Assembly (NCBI GenBank): GCA_910587035.1
Contig: CAJUMQ010000009.1
Coordinates: forward strand, 1,297-65,296
Reading direction: 5' to 3'
Source of the DNA: an uncultured Desulfovibrio sp.
GTDB taxonomy: Bacteria; Desulfobacterota; Desulfovibrionia; Desulfovibrionales; Desulfovibrionaceae
DNA length: 64,000 nucleotides
Shown piece by piece: positions 43,380 to 52,452 of the stretch. The position numbers and the translations under genes are program-made. The notes beneath the pieces are model-generated. The model was not told where the DNA came from. It ran no database searches and worked only from the letters and a program-made list of their open reading frames with translations. Numbering within the stretch: position 1 is the stretch's first letter; each line of letters opens with the position of its first letter.

Positions 43380-45305
43380 ATGTTCATGCTTGATTATATC
43401 CGCAACAGCGCCCAATCCTTCGGTGTAAAAGTTGCCTTTGGCATCATCATTCTTGTTTTTGTGTTCTGGGGCATAGGCAACTTCAATGATCGGGACTACT
43501 CAAATGTGGTTGCGGTTGTGAATGGCGAGCCAATTTTGGCCCAGGAATTTGAAAAAGCCTATCGCAATGCGGAAGAATACATTTTGAGCAACAACCCCGG
43601 TGCCACACGCGAAATGCTGGCCAGGGAGCATCTTGGCAGGCGTGTGCTGAATGATATGATTCAGCTCACGCTAATGTCGCAGGAGGCGGCGAAAAGCGGC
43701 ATAGAAATCACTCCCCTGGAGCTCAGGATGGCAGTGGGCAAAATGAAATCATTTCAGGATGAAAATGGTAATTTTGATCCTGCTGCCTATAAAAATATTC
43801 TTGATGCGCAGCGTATATCTCCAGCCCAATACGAAAAGGAGCTGGCAGCCCAGCTTATGCGCGACAAACTGTATATGCTTGTGACCGCTCCCGTCTGGGT
43901 GGATCCCGACGAGGCCCGGCAGCGTTACAATTTTTTGCGGGAAAGGCGTCTGCTGGATTATCTTTTCATTCCGGCTGCGGACTTTTATGGCAAGACTGAA
44001 GTGACAGACGCAGAGGCAAAGCAGTGGTATGATGACCATACCGCAGATTTTGCCATTCCTCCTCGAGTGGATGTTGAATATATTGAGGTGCGTCCGGAAA
44101 ATTTGGCCGATGCGGCAAATATGGACGAATCCGCTGCCAGGGCCTGGTATAATGCCAACAAAAGCCGTTTTGAAACCCAGGAGCAGGCTCATCTGCGCCA
44201 TATACTGATTCCGGTTGCCGAGGACGCTGATGATGAAGCGTTGCTTGAGGCCAGAAAAAAACTTGAGGCTGCCCAAAAAGATATCGCTGGCGGGAAGCCA
44301 TTCGCCGCTGTGGCCGACATATACAACAGTGCCCAGGCAGCGGACAAAGGCGGTGATCTGGGCTGGGTACTGCGGGGTCAGACAATTCCGCAGTTTGAAG
44401 AGGCGGCCTTTGCGCTGGCAGCCGGAGAGATGAGTGGCGAGGTGCGCACTCCATTCGGGTTGCATCTGATCCTGATGGAGGAGAAAAAGCCGGCCGGCAT
44501 TCGTCCTTATGAAGAAGTGATTGATGAAGCAAGGGCCGGAGCGGCTTATGATGAGGGCTCGGAAAAGCTGCATGACGCGCTGGACAATCTTATTGAAGAC
44601 AACATTCTCCAGAAGCCGATGACTGAAAGCGCGGCAAAATATGGCCTGAAAGTCCAGGAAAGCGGCCTGGTGGACAGGAATGGGCTTATGGGCAAGCTCG
44701 GCATCAATGCCGATGGTGCAACTGCCATCTTTGGCAGTTCTGCGGGTGATCCCATTGACACAGCGCTGGATGGTGGCGACAAATACATCATTGCGAGAAT
44801 TAAGTCTTCAGAGCCGGCTGCCACAAAACCATTTGCTGAAGTCCGCGACGGGATTGAGAAAATACTTAAATCCGAAAAGGCGCTTTCCCTGGCAATGACT
44901 GATGCAGGCAAAATTCTGGAGAAGATCAAAAACGAAAAATTGTCGCAAATAAAGGAACAGCAACCATCCCTTGTCAGCGATGTGACGGTGGATCGTGGCC
45001 AGATGCCAGCTGATTTTGAAGCTGATGCATCGTTATCAGAGACAATATTCGCCCAGAAACCGGGATCATGGCTGCCACAGGCATACTCGGTAAAAAAAGC
45101 AGGCGATGCCGGAGCCATGCTCGTCCATGTGGACAAGATGCTCCCTCCCGATGCTGGAGAATTTGCAAGCGTTGAGGAAATAATGGTCAATGGTGTGAAG
45201 CGTGAGCGCATGGATGCGATCTTTGAGCTGTTTATGCGTAATTTGGTGGACAAGGCTGATATAAAGGTCACAAATACCAATCTTGTTGATCGCGTAAATA
45301 TGTAG
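43380..45305 (+). CDS. ppiD: PpiD-type periplasmic chaperone / peptidyl-prolyl isomerase
   Basis: Membrane-anchored folding factor for secreted proteins. The 641 residues comprise a single N-terminal membrane helix (VAFGIIILVFVFWGIG), a SurA-N-like helical domain, a parvulin domain (about 265-365, AHLRHILIPV to FGLHLILMEEKKP) and a long C-terminal helical region. This is the PpiD/SurA_N_3 layout. Starts at 43380 and 43386 are both ATG. Its neighbour encodes the VKOR-like enzyme, suggesting a shared role in envelope protein maturation. Confidence 0.9.
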   Translation: MFMLDYIRNSAQSFGVKVAFGIIILVFVFWGIGNFNDRDYSNVVAVVNGEPILAQEFEKAYRNAEEYILSNNPGATREMLAREHLGRRVLNDMIQLTLMSQEAAKSGIEITPLELRMAVGKMKSFQDENGNFDPAAYKNILDAQRISPAQYEKELAAQLMRDKLYMLVTAPVWVDPDEARQRYNFLRERRLLDYLFIPAADFYGKTEVTDAEAKQWYDDHTADFAIPPRVDVEYIEVRPENLADAANMDESAARAWYNANKSRFETQEQAHLRHILIPVAEDADDEALLEARKKLEAAQKDIAGGKPFAAVADIYNSAQAADKGGDLGWVLRGQTIPQFEEAAFALAAGEMSGEVRTPFGLHLILMEEKKPAGIRPYEEVIDEARAGAAYDEGSEKLHDALDNLIEDNILQKPMTESAAKYGLKVQESGLVDRNGLMGKLGINADGATAIFGSSAGDPIDTALDGGDKYIIARIKSSEPAATKPFAEVRDGIEKILKSEKALSLAMTDAGKILEKIKNEKLSQIKEQQPSLVSDVTVDRGQMPADFEADASLSETIFAQKPGSWLPQAYSVKKAGDAGAMLVHVDKMLPPDAGEFASVEEIMVNGVKRERMDAIFELFMRNLVDKADIKVTNTNLVDRVNM

Positions 45306-45315
45306 GAGGCGATCC

Positions 45316-47142
45316 ATGTGCGGCATCATTGGCTATGTGGGCCACAGACCAGCTGTGCCCGTGGTTATGGAAGGGCTTGGAAGGCTTGAATACCGGGGCT
45401 ATGATTCCGCAGGCATAGCCTGGATCTGGCAGGGTGCGCTAAACATTGCACGTGCATCCGGAAAATTGAGCGCCCTTGAAAGCAAATTGGCCACAATGCC
45501 CGCCATCATGGCCACATGCGCCATGGGGCATACCCGCTGGGCAACCCATGGCGAGCCATGTGAACGCAATGCCCATCCCCATCAATCCAATGATGCAAAA
45601 ATAGCCATCATCCATAATGGAATAATTGAGAATTACCAGTCAATAAAAAACAGTCTCCAGCAGAAGGGATATATTTTTAAATCCGATACCGATACCGAGG
45701 TTCTGGTAAATCTGATTGCCGAAAAGCGCAAGACGGAGCCGGATATGCTCCATGCCTTTGCAGCGGCGCTAAACGAAGCGCGGGGAGCCTATGCCCTTTG
45801 TGTGATGTCGTTGGATGAGCCGGATGTCATTTATGCGGCCAGGGCCTCCGCTCCATTGATTCTGGGTATTGGCACAGGAGAAAATTTTATTGCCTCTGAT
45901 ATTCCGGCATTCCTCCCCTATACCCGCAATGTTATATTTATTGAGGATGGCGAAATTGCGCGGGTGAAGGCATCAGATTTTGAAATCTATGCACTGGATG
46001 GACTTCAGACGGTTGAACATGCTGAGCAGACTGTTCAATGGGATATACAGGCAGCACAGAAAGATGGCTACCGGCATTTTATGCTCAAGGAGATATTCGA
46101 ACAGCCCAGAGTTATCAGCGATGGCCTGACAGGCAGGGCGGACGCCTGCAGTGGCACGGTGTCGATGCCAGAACTGGACAACATGCCAGTCCCTGAAAAA
46201 TTGCATATCGTGGCATGTGGCACTTCATATCACTCCGGTTTATGGGCAAGGCATCTGCTGGAGGGCATCGCGGAAATTCCTGTTCAGGTGGATATAGCCT
46301 CCGAGTTTCGCTACAGGGAAAAACTTCTGGCATCTCCAGGGGAAAATGCGATTTTTATCAGCCAGAGTGGAGAAACGGCGGATACACTGGCCGCATTGCG
46401 CCTGGCAAAAAAGCATGGCTTGCCCGTGATGGGGCTATGCAATGTTGTGGGGTCTTCCATAGCCAGGGAGGCCGATATGACTGTGTTTACACAGGCAGGG
46501 CCGGAAATTAGCGTGGCCTCCACAAAAGCCATGGCCAGCCAGATGCTTGCTCTGGCTTTGATGGCCATCTATTGGGGGCGCAGGAAGAACACAATAACCT
46601 CGGCGCAATGCAAGGAGCTTGTCTCTTCCCTTTTTTCATTGCCAAGATTATTGGATGACAATCTGCCTCAGATGCGTGAAAAGGCCAGAGAGCTTGTCCA
46701 GAAATACGCGACTTTTCATAATTTTTTCTACATAGGGCGCGGCTTTTGCTACCCGCTTGCCCTTGAGGGGGCACTTAAACTCAAGGAGCTTTCCTATATA
46801 CATGCTGAAGGCTATGCGGCAGGGGAAATGAAACATGGCCCCATTGCCCTTATAGATCCCAGCTTTCCCACTTTCGCCATAGCCCTTGAGAACGAGCTCT
46901 TTCCCAAGGTGAAGTCAAATATTGTGGAGGCGGAAGCAAGGGCCGGAAAGGTAATTGTTCTAACCAATCCTGGCATGGAGGTGAAAGCTGATGATATATG
47001 GGTCATACCCGGCGTGAAATCGCCTCTTGCAGGTCTTGTGGTTTTGCCGGCTCTTCAGCTATTCAGCTACGAAATGGCAGACTATCTTGGCAAGGACGTT
47101 GATCAGCCCAGGAACCTCGCTAAAAGCGTAACAGTAGAATAG
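45316..47142 (+). CDS. glmS: Glutamine-fructose-6-phosphate aminotransferase
   Basis: Makes glucosamine-6-phosphate, the first step to UDP-GlcNAc for peptidoglycan and LPS. The N-terminal glutaminase domain begins MCGIIGYVG with the catalytic Cys2 and has RLEYRGYDSAG and MGHTRWATHG. The isomerase half has two SIS domains (ACGTSYHSG, FISQSGETADTLAALR, STKAMASQ) and the C-terminal DQPRNLAKSVTVE. AGGAGG lies nine bases before the ATG; 608 residues is normal. No glmS-type ribozyme would fit in the short gap upstream. Confidence 0.97.
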   Translation: MCGIIGYVGHRPAVPVVMEGLGRLEYRGYDSAGIAWIWQGALNIARASGKLSALESKLATMPAIMATCAMGHTRWATHGEPCERNAHPHQSNDAKIAIIHNGIIENYQSIKNSLQQKGYIFKSDTDTEVLVNLIAEKRKTEPDMLHAFAAALNEARGAYALCVMSLDEPDVIYAARASAPLILGIGTGENFIASDIPAFLPYTRNVIFIEDGEIARVKASDFEIYALDGLQTVEHAEQTVQWDIQAAQKDGYRHFMLKEIFEQPRVISDGLTGRADACSGTVSMPELDNMPVPEKLHIVACGTSYHSGLWARHLLEGIAEIPVQVDIASEFRYREKLLASPGENAIFISQSGETADTLAALRLAKKHGLPVMGLCNVVGSSIAREADMTVFTQAGPEISVASTKAMASQMLALALMAIYWGRRKNTITSAQCKELVSSLFSLPRLLDDNLPQMREKARELVQKYATFHNFFYIGRGFCYPLALEGALKLKELSYIHAEGYAAGEMKHGPIALIDPSFPTFAIALENELFPKVKSNIVEAEARAGKVIVLTNPGMEVKADDIWVIPGVKSPLAGLVVLPALQLFSYEMADYLGKDVDQPRNLAKSVTVE

Positions 47143-47147
47143 ACAAA

Positions 47148-47726
47148 ATGTTAAAACCTTTTTACCAGGGCAAGCTGGATGCCTTTTGCGCCATATATGC
47201 AGTCCTGAATGCCTTGAGATTGACGCATGGCATAAGAACAAAACGCGCGAGGGATATTCTGAATGACATACTTGTTGCCCTTGCCAGCAGACCTGAAGAA
47301 TTTCGCAAGGTTGTCACGCAGGAGACGGACTATGTGAACCTTGTTGATGCCATACTTGCCGTGCAATGTCATTCAATGCCTCTTGAAGTGTCTGTGCCTT
47401 TCACAATTGGCAACCTGCCGGATGTGCCGGTTTTCTGGGATGCCTGCCAGCAATGGCTGGGAGATGGCGGAGGAGATGCGAAAAAGGCCATAATTTTTCG
47501 TTTTCAGCGTTTTCTCAAGCCTGATGCGGATGCCCTTAACAAACATTGGACCACAGCGGATTATGTGCGTGGCGATATATTGCATCTGTTTGATTGCAGC
47601 CATGAGGCAGAGGCTATATTAAATATTCGTATGAGCAGTTTTGTTACTACCCGCGAAAAGGTTGACAAGGAGCATCTTCTTTACATTCAACCTGAAACTG
47701 CCCGTTTTCTTCGACTCCCCTTTTGA
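47148..47726 (+). CDS. C39-like papain-fold cysteine peptidase (192 aa)
   Basis: A small cytoplasmic-looking protein (no signal peptide) beginning LKPFYQGKLDAFCAIYAVLNALR, the C39/papain-type active-site helix with Gln7 and Cys14. The later HWTTADYVRGDILHLFDCS would supply the His and Asp. Such stand-alone domains occur in peptide-maturation and unknown contexts. It starts five bases after glmS and its stop overlaps the rimO region, so it is co-translated with housekeeping genes. The substrate is unknown. Confidence 0.65.
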   Translation: MLKPFYQGKLDAFCAIYAVLNALRLTHGIRTKRARDILNDILVALASRPEEFRKVVTQETDYVNLVDAILAVQCHSMPLEVSVPFTIGNLPDVPVFWDACQQWLGDGGGDAKKAIIFRFQRFLKPDADALNKHWTTADYVRGDILHLFDCSHEAEAILNIRMSSFVTTREKVDKEHLLYIQPETARFLRLPF

Positions 47727-47728
47727 GC

Positions 47729-49075
47729 ATGTCTATTAAATCGGCTGGCAAACTGACTGCATGGGTATTAAGTCTTGGATGCCCAAAGAATCGCGTGGAT
47801 ACGGAAAAAATACTCGGTTCTTTGGGTATTCCTGTAAAAATGGCAACCCACATGGGCAGAAGTGAGCTAGTGCTCATAAATACCTGCGCCTTTATTGAAC
47901 CCGCCGCAAGGGAATCCATAAGGGCAATCCTGGATGCAATCGAAAGAATCAGGACATTGAAGCGCAGGCCTCTACTTGCGGTGGCAGGCTGCCTGCCAGG
48001 CAGATATGGCAAGGATGAGCTGGCCAGTGAATTGCCTGAAGTTGATCTTTGGCTACATCCACAGGAACAGGAAATTTGGCCAGCAATGATCCAGAAGGCT
48101 TTGACTATTAAGGAAAGCAATGTCCCGGGCAGAATTACACCGTTTGACATGTCCTATGCGTGGCTGAAAATTGGTGAAGGCTGTCGCCACAAGTGCGCAT
48201 TTTGTACCATCCCCTCAATACGCGGCAAGTTGAAATCGGAAACGGCGGATAAAATCGTTGGTGAAGCTGAATTTTTGCTTGCCAATGGCGTGCGCGAACT
48301 GGTGCTTGTAGGACAGGATGTGGCAGCCTGGGGGCAGGATTTCAATAATGGCCCTGGGCATATTAATAGTTCTATGGCATCAAGCAAACTTCCAGGCCTT
48401 GTCGATAAACTATGCAATTTGCCCGGGCTTGCATGGCTGCGCCTTCTATATTTATATCCTTCGGAAATTAGCGATGATTTATTGCGATTTATGGCAGCAA
48501 CCGGCAGGCCATTACTGCCATATCTTGATATTCCTTTCCAGCATTCGCATCCAGACATATTAAAAAGCATGGGGCGCCCATTCTCAGAAAATCCATATGC
48601 CATTGTGGAAAAAATAAGTAAGTATTTGCCAAATGCCGCTCTAAGAACCACTTTGATAACTGGCTATCCGGGTGAAACTGAGGAAAGGTTTGAGCATTTA
48701 TGCAACTTTGTCAGGGAGGCTAAATTCCAAAACCTTGGCGTTTTTCCCTATTATGCGGAAGATGGCACAGTGGCCGCGACCCTGCCACAACAGGTTGATC
48801 CGGCTGTGAGGGAAGAGCGCAGACAGGAGATCATGGCCATACAAAAAGAGGTTAGCCGGAATAAGCTTTTGGAATATTGCGGCACTAATATGAAAGTACT
48901 TGTCGATTCACCCCGCCATGATGAATGGCCAGGTCTTTATGCCGGGCGTGTCTGGTTTCAGGCTCCGGAGATTGATGGCATAACCTATGTTTCAGGACCT
49001 GGCGTAAAAGTTGGCGCAATGCCCGAATGTGAGATAGTGGACAGTCATGACTATGATCTGACTGCGCTTGCCTGA
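47729..49075 (+). CDS. rimO: Ribosomal protein S12 methylthiotransferase
   Basis: Radical-SAM enzyme that adds a methylthio group to an Asp of ribosomal protein S12. The N-terminal MTTase domain holds three Cys for one Fe-S cluster (SLGCPKNRVDTE, NTCAFIEPA, AGCLPGRY). The radical SAM CxxxCxxC is CRHKCAFC, followed by PSIRGKLKSE, and the C-terminal TRAM domain ends the protein. The LGCPKN.VD signature separates RimO from MiaB. The ATG at 47729 is used, two bases after the previous stop. Confidence 0.95.
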   Translation: MSIKSAGKLTAWVLSLGCPKNRVDTEKILGSLGIPVKMATHMGRSELVLINTCAFIEPAARESIRAILDAIERIRTLKRRPLLAVAGCLPGRYGKDELASELPEVDLWLHPQEQEIWPAMIQKALTIKESNVPGRITPFDMSYAWLKIGEGCRHKCAFCTIPSIRGKLKSETADKIVGEAEFLLANGVRELVLVGQDVAAWGQDFNNGPGHINSSMASSKLPGLVDKLCNLPGLAWLRLLYLYPSEISDDLLRFMAATGRPLLPYLDIPFQHSHPDILKSMGRPFSENPYAIVEKISKYLPNAALRTTLITGYPGETEERFEHLCNFVREAKFQNLGVFPYYAEDGTVAATLPQQVDPAVREERRQEIMAIQKEVSRNKLLEYCGTNMKVLVDSPRHDEWPGLYAGRVWFQAPEIDGITYVSGPGVKVGAMPECEIVDSHDYDLTALA

Positions 49076-49182
49076 ATATCGGCTATCTTTATGTCCGGGA
49101 AAATGATTGACAGCGGAGAGCATTCTTCCTTTATAAAATCGTCCTGTCTGAGCTCATAAGCTTAGGCCAGCGCCAAATAAGC

Positions 49183-49201
49183 CTGAAAACCCTGTTTTCA
49201 G
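49183..49201. terminator. Hairpin in the rimO-PilZ convergent gap
   Basis: CTGAAAAC (49183-49190) and GTTTTCAG (49194-49201) form a perfect eight-base stem with a three-base loop about 110 bases after rimO. It lies between convergent genes and could end transcription in either direction, but it lacks a T-run and is A+T-rich. Confidence 0.35.
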
Positions 49202-49263
49202 ATAAAATTATGGCAGGCTGGGTTTTGACTTCATGAAAACTTAAACTCCCCACACATCCAGCT

Positions 49264-49361
49264 CATTCATCAGTTGAAACTCTCCATGCGTTTCAACCAT
49301 GCGCCATGGAGTTTTAGAAGAAGCGCCTCGTATTTACCTTTTTCAATCGCCAAATGCTCTA
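49264..49361 (-). repeat. Dispersed repeat, copy B
   Basis: Read on the minus strand it begins TTAGAGCATTTGGCGATTGAAA at the very stop of the PilZ gene and ends CATGGTTGAAACG...TTTCAACTGATGAATG. It resembles the copies at 36.2 and 63.9 kb. In this copy one frame is open for about 31 codons, ending LKLHGAWLKRMESFN, which the other two copies have lost. It may be the tail of a small gene carried by the element. Confidence 0.6.
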
Positions 49362-50189
49362 ATTGATCATATTTTGCCTGAAATTTGGATTGGCAAGCAG
49401 GCTTGGCATTAGGGGGTCGGGTAGTTTTGGGGAAATGAATTCCAGCCTAAGGGAAAAGCGCCGTAAATTGATGCTGTAATTGGATTTGACGCATCGACAA
49501 GCCAGCCATGCATCAAGTTTTTCCCCCAAGGAGGCATTGAGGGGCAATTTTAACAGCAGTCTGTAACTGTCCAGAATTGCAAATTCGTCCAAAAAATCCA
49601 CCTGCTCAATAATAACTTTTGCTCCTCCAGCTGAAATATCTGCGAGATGCGGTTCGAAAAATTTGGCTGTGCCTGTGTCAGAGCCGCCATTTCCGGAAAC
49701 TTCAACATCATCCCTCGGCAAAAAATACAGGCACGCTTTGGACGCTATTTCGGAAAATACATTGTAGCGTTCATGGCGTCTTAATTCACGACGAATGTAT
49801 TTTTGTGGCATTTTTACGCGGACCTGGCGAACATTGCCTGCATCATCAGCTATTCCAAGAGAGAGAATGTTACTCTTGCATAGAAAGCCATTTTGTTCGG
49901 GATTTTGCTTTATATGCAACTTGTTTTTGATAATTTCGTTAGGCAGTTTGAAATAAAGATGGCATTTTTCCTGATTAAACAAGTTTGCGGAAAGTGGAGA
50001 CTGAAAATCAAGCAAAAGACTGTTTGCGCGGATGGCTTTTATATGACAGGAGAGATTGCGCAAAAGACGCTGCTTGTCAATAAAACTCAGGGATACACGT
50101 TCCCGGTTACGATATACATGCTTGAATATTGCGGCTGGTGGAGGGTCGGATCTCAGAAAGGCACGACAGAGATTTTTAAAAAACTGCAT
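49359..50189 (-). CDS. PilZ-domain c-di-GMP-binding protein
   Basis: A cytoplasmic protein of about 276 residues. The C-terminal PilZ domain has both ligand motifs: RRELRRHERYNV (RxxxR type) and LADISAGGAKV (D/NxSxxG), so c-di-GMP binding is expected. The N-terminal ~120 residues look like a YcgR-type flagellar-brake domain but diverge. The ATG at 50189 has AAGGA eight bases before; an ATG at 50198 is in frame. The frame stops exactly where repeat copy B begins, so its C-terminus may have been altered by the element. Confidence 0.82.
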   Translation of the reverse strand: MQFFKNLCRAFLRSDPPPAAIFKHVYRNRERVSLSFIDKQRLLRNLSCHIKAIRANSLLLDFQSPLSANLFNQEKCHLYFKLPNEIIKNKLHIKQNPEQNGFLCKSNILSLGIADDAGNVRQVRVKMPQKYIRRELRRHERYNVFSEIASKACLYFLPRDDVEVSGNGGSDTGTAKFFEPHLADISAGGAKVIIEQVDFLDEFAILDSYRLLLKLPLNASLGEKLDAWLACRCVKSNYSINLRRFSLRLEFISPKLPDPLMPSLLANPNFRQNMIN

Positions 50190-50255
50190 TGGCCGCATCC
50201 TTGAGCAGATGGTGTGGGAAAAATTTATCCTTCAAAAAATTGTATCAACTATAGA

Positions 50256-50271
50256 CCTTTCACGTGAAACA
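50256..50271. promoter_or_regulatory. parS-like ParB-binding site
   Basis: The 16-mer CCTTTCACGTGAAACA matches the conserved parS sequence (TGTTNCACGTGAAACA) at all but the first two positions, including the full CACGTG core. It lies in the PilZ-alr gap, about 11 kb from dnaA. Conserved parS sites cluster near the origin of replication. No parA/parB genes are in the window. Confidence 0.6.
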
Positions 50272-50389
50272 ATTTTTCTGAGAATAAGCCAAAATTTATA
50301 ACACCTGGAATTTGCCAGCCGAAAATGCTTAAAAAACAGATTATGCGGTAAAGGGGTATTGCTGGTCCCGATACATCAGACAATGCAAT

Positions 50390-51541
50390 TTAATATGCCA
50401 AGGTATCATTTCCATAAATACGCTGATTTAACGAACCCATATGACATAAAACTTCATACGGAATTGTGCCAAGCATTTGCGCTATTTGCTGGGCATCTGG
50501 CGCAGTCTGACCCGGATCTGGCTTCCCCCCAAGAATCCACACCCTCTCTCCAGTTTTGATTTCTGGAAACTGGCTCAGATCGACCATAAACATGCCCATG
50601 CAGATCCTGCCCAGCTGGCTTGCGAGCCTGCCCCCCACAAGAACTTTCATGCGATTTGAAAGCTGGCGGTTTACCCCATTTGCATAGCCACAAGCCACAA
50701 TGCCAATCCGCATTGCTCTTTGCGCGGTAAATATACGTCCATATGAAATACTTTGTCCAGCTTTAAGCTCACGAATATGGATAATTGGTGAGCTTAAACT
50801 CATGACCCATTCCTGATTGTGTCCATATTTTTCCAGTCTGGTGCCATAAAAGGGGTTGCCCCCGTACAGAGCCAGACCTGGCCGGGAAATATCATTACTA
50901 GTGGCATGATGACCGAGGGTAGCTGCGGAATTGCCAAGTGAGTGACTTGTCTCCGGGTATAGAGAGCATACTGCTGCATAAAATTTTTCGTAGTTTTCAA
51001 TCTGTCGCTTGGTAAAACCATCCTCTTCAGGCATATCTGCGCATGCAAGATGTGAGACAAGAAGGGCTGGTTTTATTTTTGGAGTTTTGCGCAGATGTTC
51101 CAGAAGTTGACTTTTATCATCCAGGTTAAACCCAAGCCTGCTCATGCCGGTATCACATTTAATGGCGGCGTTTAATATTCCAGGTTCATTTTCCGCGCAG
51201 ACCTGGGCAGCCAGGGCTAGATCGTCAAAGCTGCCAATAACTGGAGTAAGTTTGTGCTGCATGGCTAGAAGCCATTCTTCCTTGTCCATGCAGCCAATCA
51301 AGAGGACTATTTGTTGAGCAAGGCCAGCCTTGCGCAGGGCGACTCCTTCAGAAACTGTGCCAACCGCAAATGATACGGCCCCTGCCCTGTCAAGAGTGGC
51401 TGCAACCTGCATAAGCCCATGTCCATAGGCATCGGATTTAATAACAGGCATGAGGCTGGACGGTTCGCCAAGCCGTTTGAAATTACGTTCAAGCGCGTCC
51501 AGATTGATATGGCAGATAGAGGGAGAAAAAGTGCATGACAT
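50390..51541 (-). CDS. alr: Alanine racemase
   Basis: PLP enzyme converting L- to D-alanine for peptidoglycan. The PLP Lys is in the N-terminal VIKSDAYGHG, the barrel shows FAVGTVSEGVALRKAG, HLACADMPEEDGF and NSAATLGH, and the second catalytic Tyr region is ISYGRIFTA with GYANGV and RICMGMFMVDL. The start at 51541 (MSCTF) is chosen because GGAG is suitably upstream and the frame beyond runs into the neighbouring gene. Confidence 0.94.
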   Translation of the reverse strand: MSCTFSPSICHINLDALERNFKRLGEPSSLMPVIKSDAYGHGLMQVAATLDRAGAVSFAVGTVSEGVALRKAGLAQQIVLLIGCMDKEEWLLAMQHKLTPVIGSFDDLALAAQVCAENEPGILNAAIKCDTGMSRLGFNLDDKSQLLEHLRKTPKIKPALLVSHLACADMPEEDGFTKRQIENYEKFYAAVCSLYPETSHSLGNSAATLGHHATSNDISRPGLALYGGNPFYGTRLEKYGHNQEWVMSLSSPIIHIRELKAGQSISYGRIFTAQRAMRIGIVACGYANGVNRQLSNRMKVLVGGRLASQLGRICMGMFMVDLSQFPEIKTGERVWILGGKPDPGQTAPDAQQIAQMLGTIPYEVLCHMGSLNQRIYGNDTLAY

Positions 51542-51588
51542 GAAGAAAAGCTCCAGTGGGAGTATGGGGAACAGCTCTTTGCAAGGGA

Positions 51589-52407
51589 TTAAAAGAAATG
51601 ACAGGTCCACGCAGGCAGATGCCGCCATTCACAGCTTAACGCTTTTTCAGATATTTTCCAATTCGGTGAGTATTTTTCAAGTTCTTTATAAAATGCTGCT
51701 GAATGGTTCATATGAATCAGATGGGTAAGCTCATGGAGGCAGAGATGCTCAAGCAGTTGTCTGGATAGCAGCAGGGCGCGCCAATTTATGCTTATGACGG
51801 GGAATGGGGCTGCAGGATTTTTAGAGCAGCTGCCCCAGCGCGTGCCCTGATTGCGCACCTTGACTGTCAGGGTGCCCGCGCCAATACTGGCGGAAATATC
51901 CCCAATGAAGTCCGGCAGATGTATTTGGGCAAGTTTGCGCACATATGCCTGCAAGGCAAGGATGCACATCCGGCTGTCCTGATGGTGCCCATGCAGGCAT
52001 AGCTCGCTGCCTGTTGCAGTTACCAATATCCTTTTGCCACCAGCCTTGAATAAAAGATAATCCTCATTTCCTAAACCGGTAATTTTGCCCCCGATAGCCT
52101 CCATACCCCGTTTCAATATAAAATTTTTAGCCAGTAGTGGCAGGACAATGCTGTCCGGCACCTCCAGGTGGCGTGATTTCAGCTCGCCCTTGCGCCAGAG
52201 TTTTTCGACCCAGGCAATGAAATGGGCGGGGAGCTGCCTGATTTCATGATCAGGAAGGCTGGCTGGCACTGTGAGCACCAGTTTTGCATTCAAAAACAGG
52301 GCAATGGATGCCTTGCGGGCGCGTGCTGATTTACGGACTAGGGCCGAAACCTTGCTGCCGTCCGGCATGATGAACATTATTTGTTCAGGCTCAATTGCGG
52401 AAACCAT
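51589..52407 (-). CDS. YgjP-type (DUF45) zinc metallopeptidase-like protein
   Basis: A predicted cytoplasmic metalloprotein of 272 residues. The YgjP-like domain shows RWGSCSKNPAAP and the zinc signature HELTHLIHMNHSAAFY (HExxH with a downstream His), typical of the WLM/SprT-like clan. Function in bacteria is poorly defined. It lies between folE2 and alr in a minus-strand operon and starts at the ATG at 52407 without a strong ribosome binding site. Confidence 0.85.
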   Translation of the reverse strand: MVSAIEPEQIMFIMPDGSKVSALVRKSARARKASIALFLNAKLVLTVPASLPDHEIRQLPAHFIAWVEKLWRKGELKSRHLEVPDSIVLPLLAKNFILKRGMEAIGGKITGLGNEDYLLFKAGGKRILVTATGSELCLHGHHQDSRMCILALQAYVRKLAQIHLPDFIGDISASIGAGTLTVKVRNQGTRWGSCSKNPAAPFPVISINWRALLLSRQLLEHLCLHELTHLIHMNHSAAFYKELEKYSPNWKISEKALSCEWRHLPAWTCHFF

Positions 52408-52452
52408 GGGATAAAAGATGCGCCGTGAACTAAATTGATACTACAAAAATGA

